A stretch of 64,000 nucleotides of DNA from contig NZ_KZ845672.1 in assembly GCF_003313465.1 (NCBI RefSeq), positions 46,574 through 110,573 of the forward strand, in the 5' to 3' direction. Of this stretch, positions 44,315-53,609 are shown piece after piece; within the stretch, counting starts at the first letter, position 1; each line of letters starts with the position of its first letter. Both the position numbers and the translations under genes were made by a program. Source of the stretch: Thermoflavimicrobium daqui (GTDB lineage Bacteria > Bacillota > Bacilli > Thermoactinomycetales > Thermoactinomycetaceae). The notes under the pieces are model-generated. The model saw nothing but the letters and a program-made list of their open reading frames with translations, was not told the origin of the DNA and made no database searches.

Positions 44315-45607
44315 ATGATTTGGGATATTTTGGGGATTGAACCGACGAATGATATTTCAGTTATTAAGAAAGCATATGCTAAAAAACTACGAATCTATCA
44401 TCCAGAAGATGATCCAGAGGGATACCAAAAGCTTCGAGAAGCCTTTGATCAAGCACTTAATCAAGCAAAAAACTCGCAAGTTAGACCGGTTTCATCTGAG
44501 GAAGCAGACGACAACAATACGACCACTGAAATACCTCGTCGAGTTGATCTCCTTCATACACAGGACTTTGTAGCTCATTCAAGCCATCCATTAGATGTAT
44601 TTATGCAAGAGGTCAAAGAACTATACATCGATTTCTTTGCCCGTATCCAACTGGAAAACTGGCAAAGGTTATTAGACTCAGATGTGGTATGGGATATGGA
44701 ACAAAGCGAAACACTTCAAAGCCGACTGATATTCTTTTTGGAAAATCATCGTTTTTTGCCTCGTTCCATCTGGCAATTATTTGATAGCTTATTTCATTGG
44801 AGTAAACAGAAAGAGCAGTTACAAAGACGCTATAATGAAGCGTTTATTGAATATATGTTTTGCCAAATTACTGGCACAAGAGAAATGCGGTATGACTTTT
44901 TTAAACCAGTCGATGGTCTTGATTATGATTATTTTCTAGAACTACGGGAAAAGGCCCAAAACGCACTGCTTAAAAATGATCAGGAAGCAGCCAAGCTATA
45001 TCTGGATATTGCCTATGAACTCTATCCAGATGATCCTGATCTATTACGCATGCAGGGAGAACTTTATTTACGCATAGAGAAGATCGACCATGCATTAAGA
45101 TCCTTTAACCATATTCTCCACATTCATCCAGCTGATCTTGACGCACTTTTATATCGAGCCCGTATTCGCTATCGATTCGAACAATTCGTTGAGGCGATCC
45201 AAGACTGTGAGCAGATCTTGATCCATTCACCACAACATACAGATGCACAATCCCTCATGGGAAAGTGTTATGTCAAACTGGGTAACTTGGATAATGCCAA
45301 ACAACAATTTTCTCAGGTATTACAAAAAGATTTATTGCACAGTGAAGCCATGTCATATATGAGTCACGTTACGAATCCTACTATTAGTGGAGTGAAACGG
45401 CCTCAACAATACGGCTCTATCAAACAACTATGGTTTAACCTATTATTTTTCCTTCTTATCTTTGTCAGAAGATCGTGGGTTTATTTTCTTTTTTATTTTA
45501 TCGTGGAATTATTTACTTCATTTCCTTTTACTATTACGGGCTTCCTGCTGATTCCCACCATATGGGAGGTTTGGAGAACTTTTCGAGTATTCATCCGTAT
45601 CATCTAA
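44315..45607 (+). CDS. J-domain protein with TPR repeats (DjlC-like), HscC partner
   Basis: A 430-residue co-chaperone. The N-terminal J domain (IWDILGIEPTNDISVIKKAY ... EGYQKLREAFDQAL) carries HPE in YHPEDDPEG where classical J proteins have HPD, a change seen in HscC-linked DjlC proteins. TPR-like repeats occupy about 225-350 (e.g. EAAKLYLDIAYELYPDDPDL), and two hydrophobic helices near the C-terminus (LFFLLIFVRRSWVYFLFYFI) anchor it in the membrane. Start: ATG 44315, two bases after the hscC stop; TTG 44309 is an alternative. Confidence 0.84.
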   Translation: MIWDILGIEPTNDISVIKKAYAKKLRIYHPEDDPEGYQKLREAFDQALNQAKNSQVRPVSSEEADDNNTTTEIPRRVDLLHTQDFVAHSSHPLDVFMQEVKELYIDFFARIQLENWQRLLDSDVVWDMEQSETLQSRLIFFLENHRFLPRSIWQLFDSLFHWSKQKEQLQRRYNEAFIEYMFCQITGTREMRYDFFKPVDGLDYDYFLELREKAQNALLKNDQEAAKLYLDIAYELYPDDPDLLRMQGELYLRIEKIDHALRSFNHILHIHPADLDALLYRARIRYRFEQFVEAIQDCEQILIHSPQHTDAQSLMGKCYVKLGNLDNAKQQFSQVLQKDLLHSEAMSYMSHVTNPTISGVKRPQQYGSIKQLWFNLLFFLLIFVRRSWVYFLFYFIVELFTSFPFTITGFLLIPTIWEVWRTFRVFIRII

Positions 45608-45624
45608 GAAACGAGGTAGCCTAA

Positions 45625-46347
45625 ATGAACAAGACTTACACATGGAAGCAACGAAAAACACTTGAATCCTACTTTCGCTGCCTATCGTCCGTCTGTATAG
45701 AAAGCAATACTCTTCCTTTCTACTTTACGAATTATGAGTTTACGATGATTAGAGATCGCTTTATTGGAAAACGCTTCTTTAAGAAGGTGCGCAAGAAATG
45801 GAATATACAAAATGCCCAAGATCTAAAAAACCAAATTTACTGGTTCCTTAATGAGGGTGTACGGCAGGAATTTGACAAGTACAGGCATCATCTGTCTGCT
45901 TTATCCGAAGCGACACGTACAGAGTACCTTGCGTCTTTATCGGAGGAACATCCCGATTATGCAAAATTATATCTAGCAAACCAAGGTATCCATACACTTC
46001 CACCAGCAGGCATCATGGCATTCGACCTAGCATGGTGTATTTACTTATGCAGGATTGGTCGATTATTTCATGATCTAACCAAGGAAGAAGCATGGAACTT
46101 GATGATGTATGCTGCTAAGCTTGCACAACAGTCTTATGGTAATTGGAATGAATATATGAATGCCTTTTTATTAGGAAGACGCTTTGAAGAATCTAAGATT
46201 ACGATCTCCTCTCGAACCAGAGATGCTCGGTCTTACATCGTCACTCTATTCTCTGAACCCAAAAGTCCTTTGTTGAAATTAGAATGGAATCACCCATTGT
46301 TTGCGAGTATAGACATCGTCAACCATAACCAAAGGCTGCCACATTAA
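45625..46347 (+). CDS. DUF1266 domain protein
   Basis: A 240-residue soluble protein. The C-terminal half (GIMAFDLAWCIYLCRIGRLF, EEAWNLMMYAAKLAQQSYGN, YMNAFLLGRRF) matches DUF1266, known from E. coli YbeR/YbeU beside hscC and djlC. Function unknown; the conserved linkage suggests a client or partner of this Hsp70 pair. GAAACGAGGTAG precedes the ATG. It is the last gene of the operon. Confidence 0.8.
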   Translation: MNKTYTWKQRKTLESYFRCLSSVCIESNTLPFYFTNYEFTMIRDRFIGKRFFKKVRKKWNIQNAQDLKNQIYWFLNEGVRQEFDKYRHHLSALSEATRTEYLASLSEEHPDYAKLYLANQGIHTLPPAGIMAFDLAWCIYLCRIGRLFHDLTKEEAWNLMMYAAKLAQQSYGNWNEYMNAFLLGRRFEESKITISSRTRDARSYIVTLFSEPKSPLLKLEWNHPLFASIDIVNHNQRLPH

Positions 46348-46361
46348 TCTTCTGGCAGCCT
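46333..46361 (+). terminator. terminator hairpin at end of the hscC operon
   Basis: AGGCTGCCA and TGGCAGCCT, 9-bp stem with 11-base loop, overlapping the stop codon of the DUF1266 gene; followed by a short T-rich tract. Confidence 0.55.
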
Positions 46362-46410
46362 ATTCAATCGATTCATTCCTTCATACCGATTATATTTTAT
46401 CCACATTTAA

Positions 46411-47040
46411 TTATCCTGCTATTTGTTGTTTAAGATTTTCCAATCCAAAACGATGAATAAATTTAAAGAATGGTTCTCGCTTTTTGCCATGTTCCGCATA
46501 AATATCGATGACTTTCTCAATCACTTCATAAAGTTTCTCAGGAATGAGCTGCTCCATCAGTAAAGTACCCACTTGGGCATCCATCCCTTTTGCTTTTCCA
46601 CCCACATATAAATTATATCCATCTCTTACTTTCATAACTCCAATATCATTGACGAGAGGTTCACCACATCCAATTGGACATCCCGTATAGGCTGGGCGTA
46701 GTGTAAAAGGGGTTGGTTTTCCAGCTATTCGCTTATTTAGTTCGATGGCAACCGGCATCCCTTCCTCTGTTGACCCTTTACAAAAATTACAGGTTCTTAA
46801 GCTTTTTACGAAATTCCCTACTGGATAGCAGGACAAGCCTACTTCCTCAAATTTTTCTTTTACTTTTTCCACTTTGCTTTCGGGCACCTCGATATAAAGT
46901 TGTTGGAATGTAGTCAACTCCAATTCATCATTATCATTCATGTACTTAGTGATCATAGCTAGTTGGTTGGCATTTAATTTCGCACCGAATGATATCCCAC
47001 CGTTAACGGCTAGTTTCACCATTTTTTCTTTTTGAATCAT
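46411..47040 (-). CDS. small siroheme/4Fe-4S sulfite-reductase-like protein
   Basis: A 209-residue protein equal to one half of a nitrite/sulfite reductase. It has an N-terminal ferredoxin-like half domain (NGGISFGAKLNANQLAMITK) and a 4Fe-4S/siroheme cysteine set CNFC ... CPIGC. Single-module proteins of this size are low-molecular-weight assimilatory sulfite reductases in some anaerobes. The upstream region carries a CsoR-type operator, so it seems to belong to the copper or sulfur-stress regulon. AAGGATG precedes the ATG. Confidence 0.8.
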   Translation of the reverse strand: MIQKEKMVKLAVNGGISFGAKLNANQLAMITKYMNDNDELELTTFQQLYIEVPESKVEKVKEKFEEVGLSCYPVGNFVKSLRTCNFCKGSTEEGMPVAIELNKRIAGKPTPFTLRPAYTGCPIGCGEPLVNDIGVMKVRDGYNLYVGGKAKGMDAQVGTLLMEQLIPEKLYEVIEKVIDIYAEHGKKREPFFKFIHRFGLENLKQQIAG

Positions 47041-47182
47041 TCCATTTCACATCCTTATCATTTTTTTATTTGTTTATAATCAATCTCATTAACAATCTCC
47101 TATATCAAACGCTCTACCTATATTTAAGAGGATTATTCATCAAATGGGTTATCTACAACTTTGATTCCTTTAGCTTAAAAAT

Positions 47183-47204
47183 ACTATACCCTAGTAATGT
47201 ATAT
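47183..47204 (-). promoter_or_regulatory. CsoR-type operator before the siroheme protein gene
   Basis: ACTATACCCTAGTAATGTATAT matches the other sites near the copper genes (TATACCC ... GTAT). TTGACT lies at about 47209-47214 and TATAGT overlaps the site, a promoter with an unusually long 20-base spacer. Confidence 0.6.
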
Positions 47205-47396
47205 AAATAGTCAATAAAAAAGCTAAACAATACTATATATTTTAGAAATCCGCCATGTAGCAGCCACATGGCTTCATCCTATTTTCCCAACATGGACTCA
47301 ATAGTAATTTATATTTTATCATAGGGCATTTGGGGAGCAACTTCGCTTTTTCCTTTTACACCATGGTCTGAGTATCATCATGACTCTAGTGACTAA

Positions 47397-47543
47397 TTAA
47401 TACTTTTCCCTCTGATCGTTCAATACATGACTAGTTTGTTCGCCCATTTTTGGATTCATGCTTGCATAAACACTGTAGCCTCCGATAACAACCCCAAGAT
47501 ACACGATAGCCGAAATCACCCAAATCATTATACTTTTTTTCAA
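47397..47543 (-). CDS. 48-aa single-pass membrane protein downstream of copA
   Basis: A 48-residue product starting MKKSIMIWVISAIVYLGVVI, with one helix and a polar, Met-containing tail (SVYASMNPKMGEQTSHVLND). A strong AAAGGAGG lies upstream of a TTG start, 23 bases after the copA stop, so co-transcription with copA is likely. Methionines in the tail could bind Cu(I), which is speculation. No family recognised. Confidence 0.6.
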   Translation of the reverse strand: MKKSIMIWVISAIVYLGVVIGGYSVYASMNPKMGEQTSHVLNDQREKY

Positions 47544-47566
47544 TATAGGTATCCTCCTTTCCAAAT

Positions 47567-49984
47567 TTATGCCTTTAACTTAATTCTTTGTAGTCTTAAT
47601 GCGTTGAGAACGACCGATACAGAACTAAACGCCATCGCTGCACCAGCTAACCATGGAGCTAAGAAGCCTGCTGCTGCAATTGGAATACCGATACAATTAT
47701 AGGCAAGAGCCCAGAAAAGATTTTGCTTAATATTGGTGATCGTTTTTTTGCTCATGAAAATGGCATCTGCAATACTCATTAAATCACCGCGAATAAGGGT
47801 AATATCAGCAGCTTCCATCGCTACATCGGTTCCTGTCCCAATCGCCATTCCAATATCGGCTGTTGCTAGTGCCGGAGCATCATTGATTCCATCCCCTACC
47901 ATAGCCACTTTTTTACCAACTTGTTGAAGCTTTTTCACTTCTTCCGCCTTACCTTCAGGCAAAACTTCTGCAATCACATGCTTAATGCCAACTTGATCTG
48001 CAATGGCTTTGGCTGTTTGGGTGTTATCCCCTGTAATCATCACTACCTCTAAGCCCATGTTTTGTAAGCGAGCTATCGCTTCTTTTGATGTTTCCTTAAT
48101 GGTATCGGCTACAGCTACAATTCCCGCATAGTGCCCGTCGATGGCTACTAACATGGCAGTCTTCCCTTGTTTCTCTAAAGTTTCCATTTTTGATAGCTCG
48201 TCCCCGACATCAATATGATGTTTCGCCATCAGTCTACGTGTACCAATGAATAGTTGTTTACCGTTAACGGTCGATCGTATTCCGAAACCAGGAATCGCTT
48301 CAAATAAATCTGATGATCCTAGTTCAATTCCTTTTTCTTTAATCCCCTCTACGATTGCTTCGGCCAGTGGATGTTCTGAGTTTCGCTCAGCCGTCCCCAC
48401 AAGCTTAAGAAATTCTGTTTCATCCATACCTTCTGTTAAAAGAACATCCGTTAAAGATGGTTTACCATTGGTGACTGTGCCTGTTTTATCCAGAATAATC
48501 GTATCGAGACGATGCGTCATTTCTAAGTGCTCTCCACCCTTAAATAAAATCCCAAATTCAGCTGCACGACCTGAACCAGCCATAATGGATGTGGGTGTAG
48601 CCAGACCCAGTGCACAAGGACAAGCAATAACGAGTACAGCAATGAACTTTTCAAGAGCCTCAGCGAACTCTCCGGGACTTAGAAAGAAATACCAGACTAA
48701 GAAGGTCACAATCGCAATTCCGACGACAATCGGTACAAATATCCCTGAAATCACGTCAGCCAAACGTTGGATCGGCGCTTTGGAGCCTTGTGCTTCTTCT
48801 ACCACCTTAATAATCTGCGCTAATGCTGTATCTTTTCCAACCTTGGTAGCTTTAATTTTGAGGAAACCATTTTTGTTAATCGTTGATCCAATGACAGTAT
48901 CTCCTACCGTTTTATCAATGGGAATACTTTCACCCGTTAACATCGATTCATCAAGAGCAGACCGTCCTTCCATAATTTCACCATCTACAGGTACTTTTTC
49001 ACCTGGTTTTACATAAACGATATCTCCAACCAGAACTTCTTCAATCGGAATATTCATTTCCTGTCCGTCTCTCATAACTGTAGCTGTTTTTGCTTGCAGC
49101 CCCATTAGCTTTTTAATCGCCTCAGATGATCGTCCTTTAGCCTTAGCTTCAAACAATTTACCAAGTATAATGAGGGTAATAAGAACAGCACTTGTTTCAT
49201 AATAAAGCTCGACCATATGGGCTCCCGAACCAATAGACTTGATACTTAAATACAAACTGTAGAAATAAGCAGCCGATGTGCCTAATGCAACGAGGACATC
49301 CATATTTGCACTCTTATTTCGCAGTGCTTTATACGCTCCAACATAAAACTGTCCACCAACGATAAATTGAACAGGGGTCGCCAAAGCGAGTTGTACCCAT
49401 GGATTCATAAACATATCAGGTAGCCAGATAAAACGCGTAAATTCAAAGTGACTAACCATTGCCCACAGTAACGGAAATGACAAGATAAGCGAAAAAAGAA
49501 ACTTCCCTTGTTGTTTTTCAATTTCTTTTTGCCGATGGTCAACTTGTTCTCCTGATTTTTCTTGCTTTTGCTCAAGAGTATAACCCAGCTTTTTAATCGT
49601 CTCTTTCATATCTGAAACAGAGACTTGATTAGGGCTATATTCCACAAGAACCGATTCTAAAGCAAAGTTAACCGTTGCTTTTTCTATTCCATCTAATTTA
49701 TTTAAACGTTTTTCAATTTTATTGGCACAAGCTGCACACGTCATCCCGGTGATATCAAACTCCACTTTATCGCTTACAACGTTATATCCTAAGGATTGGA
49801 CTTTTTCTTTAAATTTCGCTATGTCTGCTTTCTCAGGGTCATATTTAATATTTGTTTTCTCAAGCGCAAAATTTACTGTTGCATCTTCTACACCTTCAAT
49901 CTTTTTCAACCCTTTTTCAATTCTAGTTGCACAAGCTGCACATGTCATTCCGGATATTTGCAGTGTTGCTTCCTTTTGACTCAT
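47567..49984 (-). CDS. copA: Cu(I)-exporting P-type ATPase CopA
   Basis: An 805-residue P1B-ATPase that exports Cu(I). Two N-terminal heavy-metal domains each with GMTCAAC (about residues 11-17 and 79-85), transmembrane metal-site motif CPCALG, phosphorylation site DKTGTVTNG, and hinge [11 protein letters not shown]. The final helices contain the YNCIGIP and [12 protein letters not shown] motifs. ATG 49984 follows AAGGAG by eight bases. A CsoR-type site at 50001-50022 sits just upstream, and copZ and csoR are in the neighbourhood. Confidence 0.96.
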   Translation of the reverse strand: MSQKEATLQISGMTCAACATRIEKGLKKIEGVEDATVNFALEKTNIKYDPEKADIAKFKEKVQSLGYNVVSDKVEFDITGMTCAACANKIEKRLNKLDGIEKATVNFALESVLVEYSPNQVSVSDMKETIKKLGYTLEQKQEKSGEQVDHRQKEIEKQQGKFLFSLILSFPLLWAMVSHFEFTRFIWLPDMFMNPWVQLALATPVQFIVGGQFYVGAYKALRNKSANMDVLVALGTSAAYFYSLYLSIKSIGSGAHMVELYYETSAVLITLIILGKLFEAKAKGRSSEAIKKLMGLQAKTATVMRDGQEMNIPIEEVLVGDIVYVKPGEKVPVDGEIMEGRSALDESMLTGESIPIDKTVGDTVIGSTINKNGFLKIKATKVGKDTALAQIIKVVEEAQGSKAPIQRLADVISGIFVPIVVGIAIVTFLVWYFFLSPGEFAEALEKFIAVLVIACPCALGLATPTSIMAGSGRAAEFGILFKGGEHLEMTHRLDTIILDKTGTVTNGKPSLTDVLLTEGMDETEFLKLVGTAERNSEHPLAEAIVEGIKEKGIELGSSDLFEAIPGFGIRSTVNGKQLFIGTRRLMAKHHIDVGDELSKMETLEKQGKTAMLVAIDGHYAGIVAVADTIKETSKEAIARLQNMGLEVVMITGDNTQTAKAIADQVGIKHVIAEVLPEGKAEEVKKLQQVGKKVAMVGDGINDAPALATADIGMAIGTGTDVAMEAADITLIRGDLMSIADAIFMSKKTITNIKQNLFWALAYNCIGIPIAAAGFLAPWLAGAAMAFSSVSVVLNALRLQRIKLKA

Positions 49985-50000
49985 GTTTCTCACTCCTTCT

Positions 50001-50022
50001 TATATACTATGGAGGGGTATAT
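50001..50022 (-). promoter_or_regulatory. CsoR-type operator before copA
   Basis: Read on the minus strand: CATATACCCCTCCATAGTAT, with -10-like TATAAG after it. Matches the TATACCC ... GTAT pattern of the other sites; lies 17 bases before copA. Confidence 0.6.
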
Positions 50023-50030
50023 GTTTTTCT

Positions 50031-50066
50031 AAAAGAGATCGCGCTGAAAACAGCACGATCTCTTTT
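50031..50066 (-). terminator. terminator between copZ and copA
   Basis: AAAAGAGATCG.GCTG / CAGC.CGATCTCTTTT, about 15 bp with one mismatch and T-run on the minus strand. copZ and copA are thus separate units. Confidence 0.8.
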
Positions 50067-50085
50067 GAGTTTTCCTTTTTAGCGA

Positions 50086-50310
50086 TTACTTTACTTGTGT
50101 AGGTTGCTCTACATCATACCCCTGATCCTCAATCACATCGATAATTTCATTTAAGCTCACAACATTTGCATCAAATGAAACATCAACTTTACCTTCATTT
50201 AGATGAACCTTGACAGAATGAACACCTTTTAATTCACCTACATTTCCTTCAATTGAATTAACGCAATGTGAGCAAGACATTCCTTGTACATGAAGTGTTA
50301 TGTTTGGCAT
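50086..50310 (-). CDS. copZ: copper chaperone CopZ
   Basis: A 74-residue HMA-domain chaperone that delivers Cu(I) to CopA. The metal motif is GMSCSHC (residues 9-15), followed by SIEGNVGELKGVHSVKVHLN. AAGGAGG precedes the ATG at 50310; the longer frame to 50349 lacks a site. The gene is separated from copA by a terminator and has its own CsoR-regulated promoter. Confidence 0.93.
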   Translation of the reverse strand: MPNITLHVQGMSCSHCVNSIEGNVGELKGVHSVKVHLNEGKVDVSFDANVVSLNEIIDVIEDQGYDVEQPTQVK

Positions 50311-50340
50311 AGCTAATTCCTCCTTTGTCTTTTCGATTTC

Positions 50341-50369
50341 ATTATACAATACCCCCGTTGGGTAGTAAA
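50341..50369 (-). promoter_or_regulatory. copZ promoter with CsoR-type operator
   Basis: TTTACT (50364-50369), 17 bases, TATAAT (50341-50346). The spacer contains the dyad TACCC-AACG-GGGGTA, a G/C-run element typical of CsoR operators. Confidence 0.7.
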
Positions 50370-50386
50370 TAAAAGTTTTAAAAAAA

Positions 50387-50714
50387 TTATTTTGTTATTT
50401 TGGAAATCGTCTTTAAAAACTCCTCCACAATGTCGGGATCATCTTGTTTTAAGCGTTCAATCACACACGTATTAATATGACTTTCTAATAATACACGGGA
50501 TACAGAATCTAATGCAGCTTGAGCTGCTGAAATTTGGTGTAATATCATCACAATAAGTTTTTCTTATGATCATATTTTTTATTCCTTTAATTTGGCCTTC
50601 GATTCTATTCATTCTTTTTATGAGTTGATCTTGTAGATCACTTGAATAGTTCCCACTTTCTTTTTCTTGATTACTACAGCATGTTTCATTAGAAGTCTTA
50701 ACCGAGTTCCCCAT
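50387..50714 (-). pseudogene. frameshifted CsoR-family repressor paralogue
   Basis: N-terminal half reads DLQDQLIKRMNRIEGQIKGI ... TYCDD, then the frame changes. In the next frame HQISAAQAALDSVSRVLLES and HINTCVIERLKQ continue the CsoR helix bundle to a stop at 50387. The Cys-His-Cys metal set is present across the two parts. A 2-nt loss (or 1-nt gain) just after GATGAT breaks the gene, so the product is truncated at about residue 80. A sequencing error is possible. It lies between copZ and csoR with its own CsoR-type site. Confidence 0.8.
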
Positions 50715-50782
50715 TTAAAAACTTCTCCTTTATATAACTTAAAATGAATCATATGATCTAAGCATATCAGCTGTTAAATTCA

Positions 50783-50812
50783 TACTACTATACCCCCCTA
50801 ATGTATGTCAAA
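50783..50812 (-). promoter_or_regulatory. promoter with CsoR-type site before the csoR paralogue
   Basis: TTGACA (50807-50812), 18 bases, TAGTAT (50783-50788), with ATACCCCCCTAATGTAT inside the spacer. Confidence 0.65.
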
Positions 50813-51012
50813 TAAATTGCCAATATCAAATAACTTGGTTTTGAGGTTTATGGCTTTTCAAAGCCATTTAAAGTAGTATCCCTTATTCCCATTTTTTATT
50901 GTGTGTGTATGGCTGAAGAGAGATGGACAATAGGTAAACAGTCTATAAATACCTTATTAGTTATATTAGCAATCAAAATAAAAGGCCAGCATATGATATC
51001 TGGCATTAACAT

Positions 51013-51318
51013 TTAACACTTTGAAAAACGTTCAAAGACCTCCATTAATTCTTGAATCGCTTCGTCTCCATCACCATTCTTTATAGCGTCTGATACACAA
51101 TGATGCGTATGCCTTTCTAATAAATTAAGACTCACTTTCTTTAACGCAGCATTGATGGCTGAGATTTGAACAAGGATATCTACACAATAGCGATCATTTT
51201 CAATCATATTTTGAATGCCACGAACTTGTCCTTCAATTCGTTTGAGTCGGTTGATTAATTGATCTTTTTCTTTTGTTGGTCGATGTGTCACTTTTGTTTC
51301 TTCTGATTTGTTTGTCAT
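51013..51318 (-). CDS. csoR: copper-sensing repressor CsoR
   Basis: A 101-residue CsoR, closely similar to the B. subtilis protein: KEKDQLINRLKRIEGQVRGI, NDRYCVDILVQISA and LERHTHHCVSDAIK, with the Cu(I) ligands Cys 45, His 70 and Cys 74 (numbering approximate). Binding Cu(I) releases the repressor from DNA. It lies upstream of the frameshifted paralogue. Its own promoter has a CsoR-type site in the -35/-10 spacer, suggesting autoregulation. Confidence 0.94.
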   Translation of the reverse strand: MTNKSEETKVTHRPTKEKDQLINRLKRIEGQVRGIQNMIENDRYCVDILVQISAINAALKKVSLNLLERHTHHCVSDAIKNGDGDEAIQELMEVFERFSKC

Positions 51319-51351
51319 TTCTATCCCCTTCTTTCTTCTGAAATCATTCTT

Positions 51352-51382
51352 CTTATACTTTACTAGGGTATATGATACAAGT
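51352..51382 (-). promoter_or_regulatory. csoR promoter with CsoR-type operator
   Basis: TTGTAT (51375-51380), 17 bases, TATAAG (51352-51357). The spacer CATATACCCTAGTAAAG matches the operators near copA and the siroheme gene. Confidence 0.7.
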
Positions 51383-51600
51383 ATACCACAAAAGAAGGGA
51401 TATCATATGTATTTGGATGCCTGAATTTTCTTCTATGTTAAGATCGGATTGAATCATTATTCTCAAAGTAAAGTATAGGAAAAGGCTATATTATGATTAA
51501 CTCATAGTAACAGCCTTAATAAAGGTCTTTATTTCAAACCAACGCTAAATCTTAAGTTATATCAATCCTTACTAAAGCATGTTGCATAATTTGATTAAAA

Positions 51601-51725
51601 ATCTAGGACATACTGAGAGGATGTCGCGAATCGTTTTTGTGAAGGATTGACTTTTCCGCCAAACCTTTAATGGGAGTAAGTCGGGAAGCGATGAGTGTCT
51701 GATTAATAGGGCAACCTCTAATTAC
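51601..51725 (+). repeat. dispersed non-coding repeat, copy R1
   Basis: Contains GCGAATCGTTTTTGTGAAGG, the ACTTTTCCGCCAAACCTTTA block and TGATTAATAGGGCAACCTC, shared with R2 (60136) and R3 (61810, opposite strand). Not coding. 51319-51905 otherwise holds only the csoR promoter. Confidence 0.6.
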
Positions 51726-51905
51726 TTATAATGAGAAAAATAGCAAAGCTTACAATATAAATCATAAACAAGCCCATGGTCCATTTAGATGATTTACGTT
51801 TCGTACTTAAACTATCTTTAAGGCCATAATTAAGAATATTCGCTATAAAAATTGCATTCCATGTAAATCCGCCTTTTCATTAGAATTTTTGGTATGGTAG
51901 CTTCC

Positions 51906-52145
51906 TTAATTTAACCGAGCTTTTTGGGAGTAGTGATATAATCCAAATAAAGAAATAAGAATGTAACCAGTAAAGATGATGCATCCCCATAGCATAAGAT
52001 TTTGGCTTTCATAACCCATCGAAGCGTCAAAAAACTGAATACTAAATCGATAAATGAAAGAAAGAGGAAAAACAATCGAAACATTCGCCCCTAATAGTAT
52101 GGTTGTGACAAAAATAGAAGCCACACCAGCATTTCTAGAAAAGTA
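51906..52145 (-). pseudogene. fragment of ABC-2 permease (BcrB-like)
   Basis: About 79 codons remain (VASIFVTTILLGANVSIVFP ... LISLFGLYHYSQKARLN): the last two helices of a lantibiotic/bacitracin-type permease. No start or N-terminal part exists. It follows an ATPase remnant in the same orientation, the order of BcrAB operons. Confidence 0.6.
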
Positions 52146-52149
52146 ATAG

Positions 52150-52465
52150 TTATATTATGTTCTTCTAGAATTTTCTCCACTTCTTTTTGAGCAAGCGGAG
52201 AGACAAAATCAATCCGATAATCGGTTTAATCGATCACCTGTCCCTGAAGTTTAACTATTAAAGATTCATCTAGCTTATATGGCGTTCCCAGCTTATACAA
52301 CATCATCCGTTCCCCTATATTCGCCGTTTGAAAGATGATTTTTCCATTGTTCATAAAGATCAACTCATCAGCCATTAAATCGATCTCATGAAGTAAATGG
52401 CTAGATATAATAACCGTTTTATGTTCTGCTCCATCTAAGTAAGATTGAGTGGTAAAATAAGTATC
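52150..52465 (-). pseudogene. remnant of BcrA-like ABC ATPase
   Basis: Translation of the minus strand gives YLDGAEHKTVIISSHLLHEI, then DLMADELIFMNNGKIIFQ: the His-switch region of a BcrA-type ATPase. It continues to LIVKLQGQVID, a stop codon, and then TDYRIDFVSPLAQKEVEKIL. The Walker motifs are gone. A decayed copy related to the intact ATPase at 39540-40463. Confidence 0.7.
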
Positions 52466-52471
52466 TCTTTC

Positions 52472-52787
52472 CTATTTCGTCATAAATTCAATTGTCTTAT
52501 CTATATCCCATTTCGTATTTGATTCTTTAGTTTTTCCAATAGATATCATCAGCTCCCCTTTATTACTTAGCCACATGATTGATGAATGTGGATACTCACC
52601 TGCTTTGCTTTTCAGTTTTGATTTTGTTAAAGCATCTGGTAAGCCTTTCAAAGAACTTACAAAATCCGTCCAATCCTAGAAGCATAATATCAAGCATAAC
52701 AATATCCACTCGATCCAAATATAGTTCAATTTGATTACCTGACTCCAGCCATGTTATTTCATATCCATGTTCATGTAAATTTTCCTT
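52472..52787 (-). pseudogene. remnant of response regulator joined to an unknown fragment
   Basis: 52665-52787 encodes LHEHGYEITWLESGNQIELY then DRVDIVMLDIMLLGLDG, a receiver-domain core with the phospho-Asp motif. Directly after a frame change, 52472-52665 is open and encodes SSLKGLPDALTKSKLKSK and MISIGKTKESNTKWDI before a stop; I do not recognise that part. Together with the two transporter remnants it looks like a decayed resistance locus. Confidence 0.55.
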
Positions 52788-52979
52788 TTACTGGATATAT
52801 AGCCTTAAAATAAAGTTTGATCAAAAATATCTTACAAACCCCTATTTTACGACAAATAAAGAGAATCCATTTTGAAAAAAGATTGATCAATATGGATTCC
52901 TTACCAATATATTTAAGTTTGGTTTTTATAAAAAAATCGCTCCCGATTGCTTAAGAACGATGCTATTTGTAAAAGTTTG

Positions 52980-53456
52980 TCATTCAGTAAAGATAGCGAG
53001 ATTCTCCAGTGTAGACCTTAAACCTGTGTCGTGATCCTCCTTTCGTATTCCTTCAGGTACGTTCTCACAAACGATAGTAACCTTTGTGCCTTCTGAAACG
53101 TCTTCCAATAGCCATTTCTGTATCATCTCACCCGAGAACGCCGGATCCTTGGAATCGAATTTTACTGATTGCACAATTCTCTTGCCTGGATCTAACTCTA
53201 AAAACTTCACTAGGGCTACGTCAGTGTTTTCCGAAGTCTTGCCAGAGGGTGAGTGATCCATTTCGTACGTGAGGGTCACTCTATAAGTTTCGCCTTCGCG
53301 GGGATCAAACATATCAATATGACACGACATTCCTTTTGGTGGAAGCCACGAAGCCAATGCTTCCGGGGTCAAGAATGCCTGATAGATGGTTTGCGGTGAT
53401 GCCATAATCACTCTTGAAGCAGAATCTGTTCTCCTGTTACTTGGTGCATTTGCCAT
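52980..53456 (-). CDS. SRPBCC/AHSA1-family protein
   Basis: A 158-residue START/Bet v1-fold protein of the AHSA1 group: SRVIMASPQTIYQAFLTPEA, LASWLPPKGMSCHIDMFDPR, GEMIQKWLLEDVSEGTKVTI. Such proteins bind hydrophobic ligands; function usually unknown. The gene is visibly richer in G+C than its surroundings and has few A/T-ending codons, which hints at recent transfer. It stands alone between gene remnants. Start ATG 53456 with AAGGAGG upstream. Confidence 0.87.
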   Translation of the reverse strand: MANAPSNRRTDSASRVIMASPQTIYQAFLTPEALASWLPPKGMSCHIDMFDPREGETYRVTLTYEMDHSPSGKTSENTDVALVKFLELDPGKRIVQSVKFDSKDPAFSGEMIQKWLLEDVSEGTKVTIVCENVPEGIRKEDHDTGLRSTLENLAIFTE

Positions 53457-53609
53457 GATAAAATCCTCCTTATTGACTTTCTGTTAATTTTTTTAAGTTT
53501 ATTACATATAAATACTACAAACTTCTTCCCGATTGCTCAAAACTCTTCTTTTATTTATCAAATCTGGCCATTTAATAGAACATCCTATGTTATTGGTTAA
53601 AAAGCCCCT

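Noticed and set aside
48246..49016. 256-codon + strand ORF
   Set aside because: Antisense shadow of copA, with low-complexity Ser/Ile-rich product.
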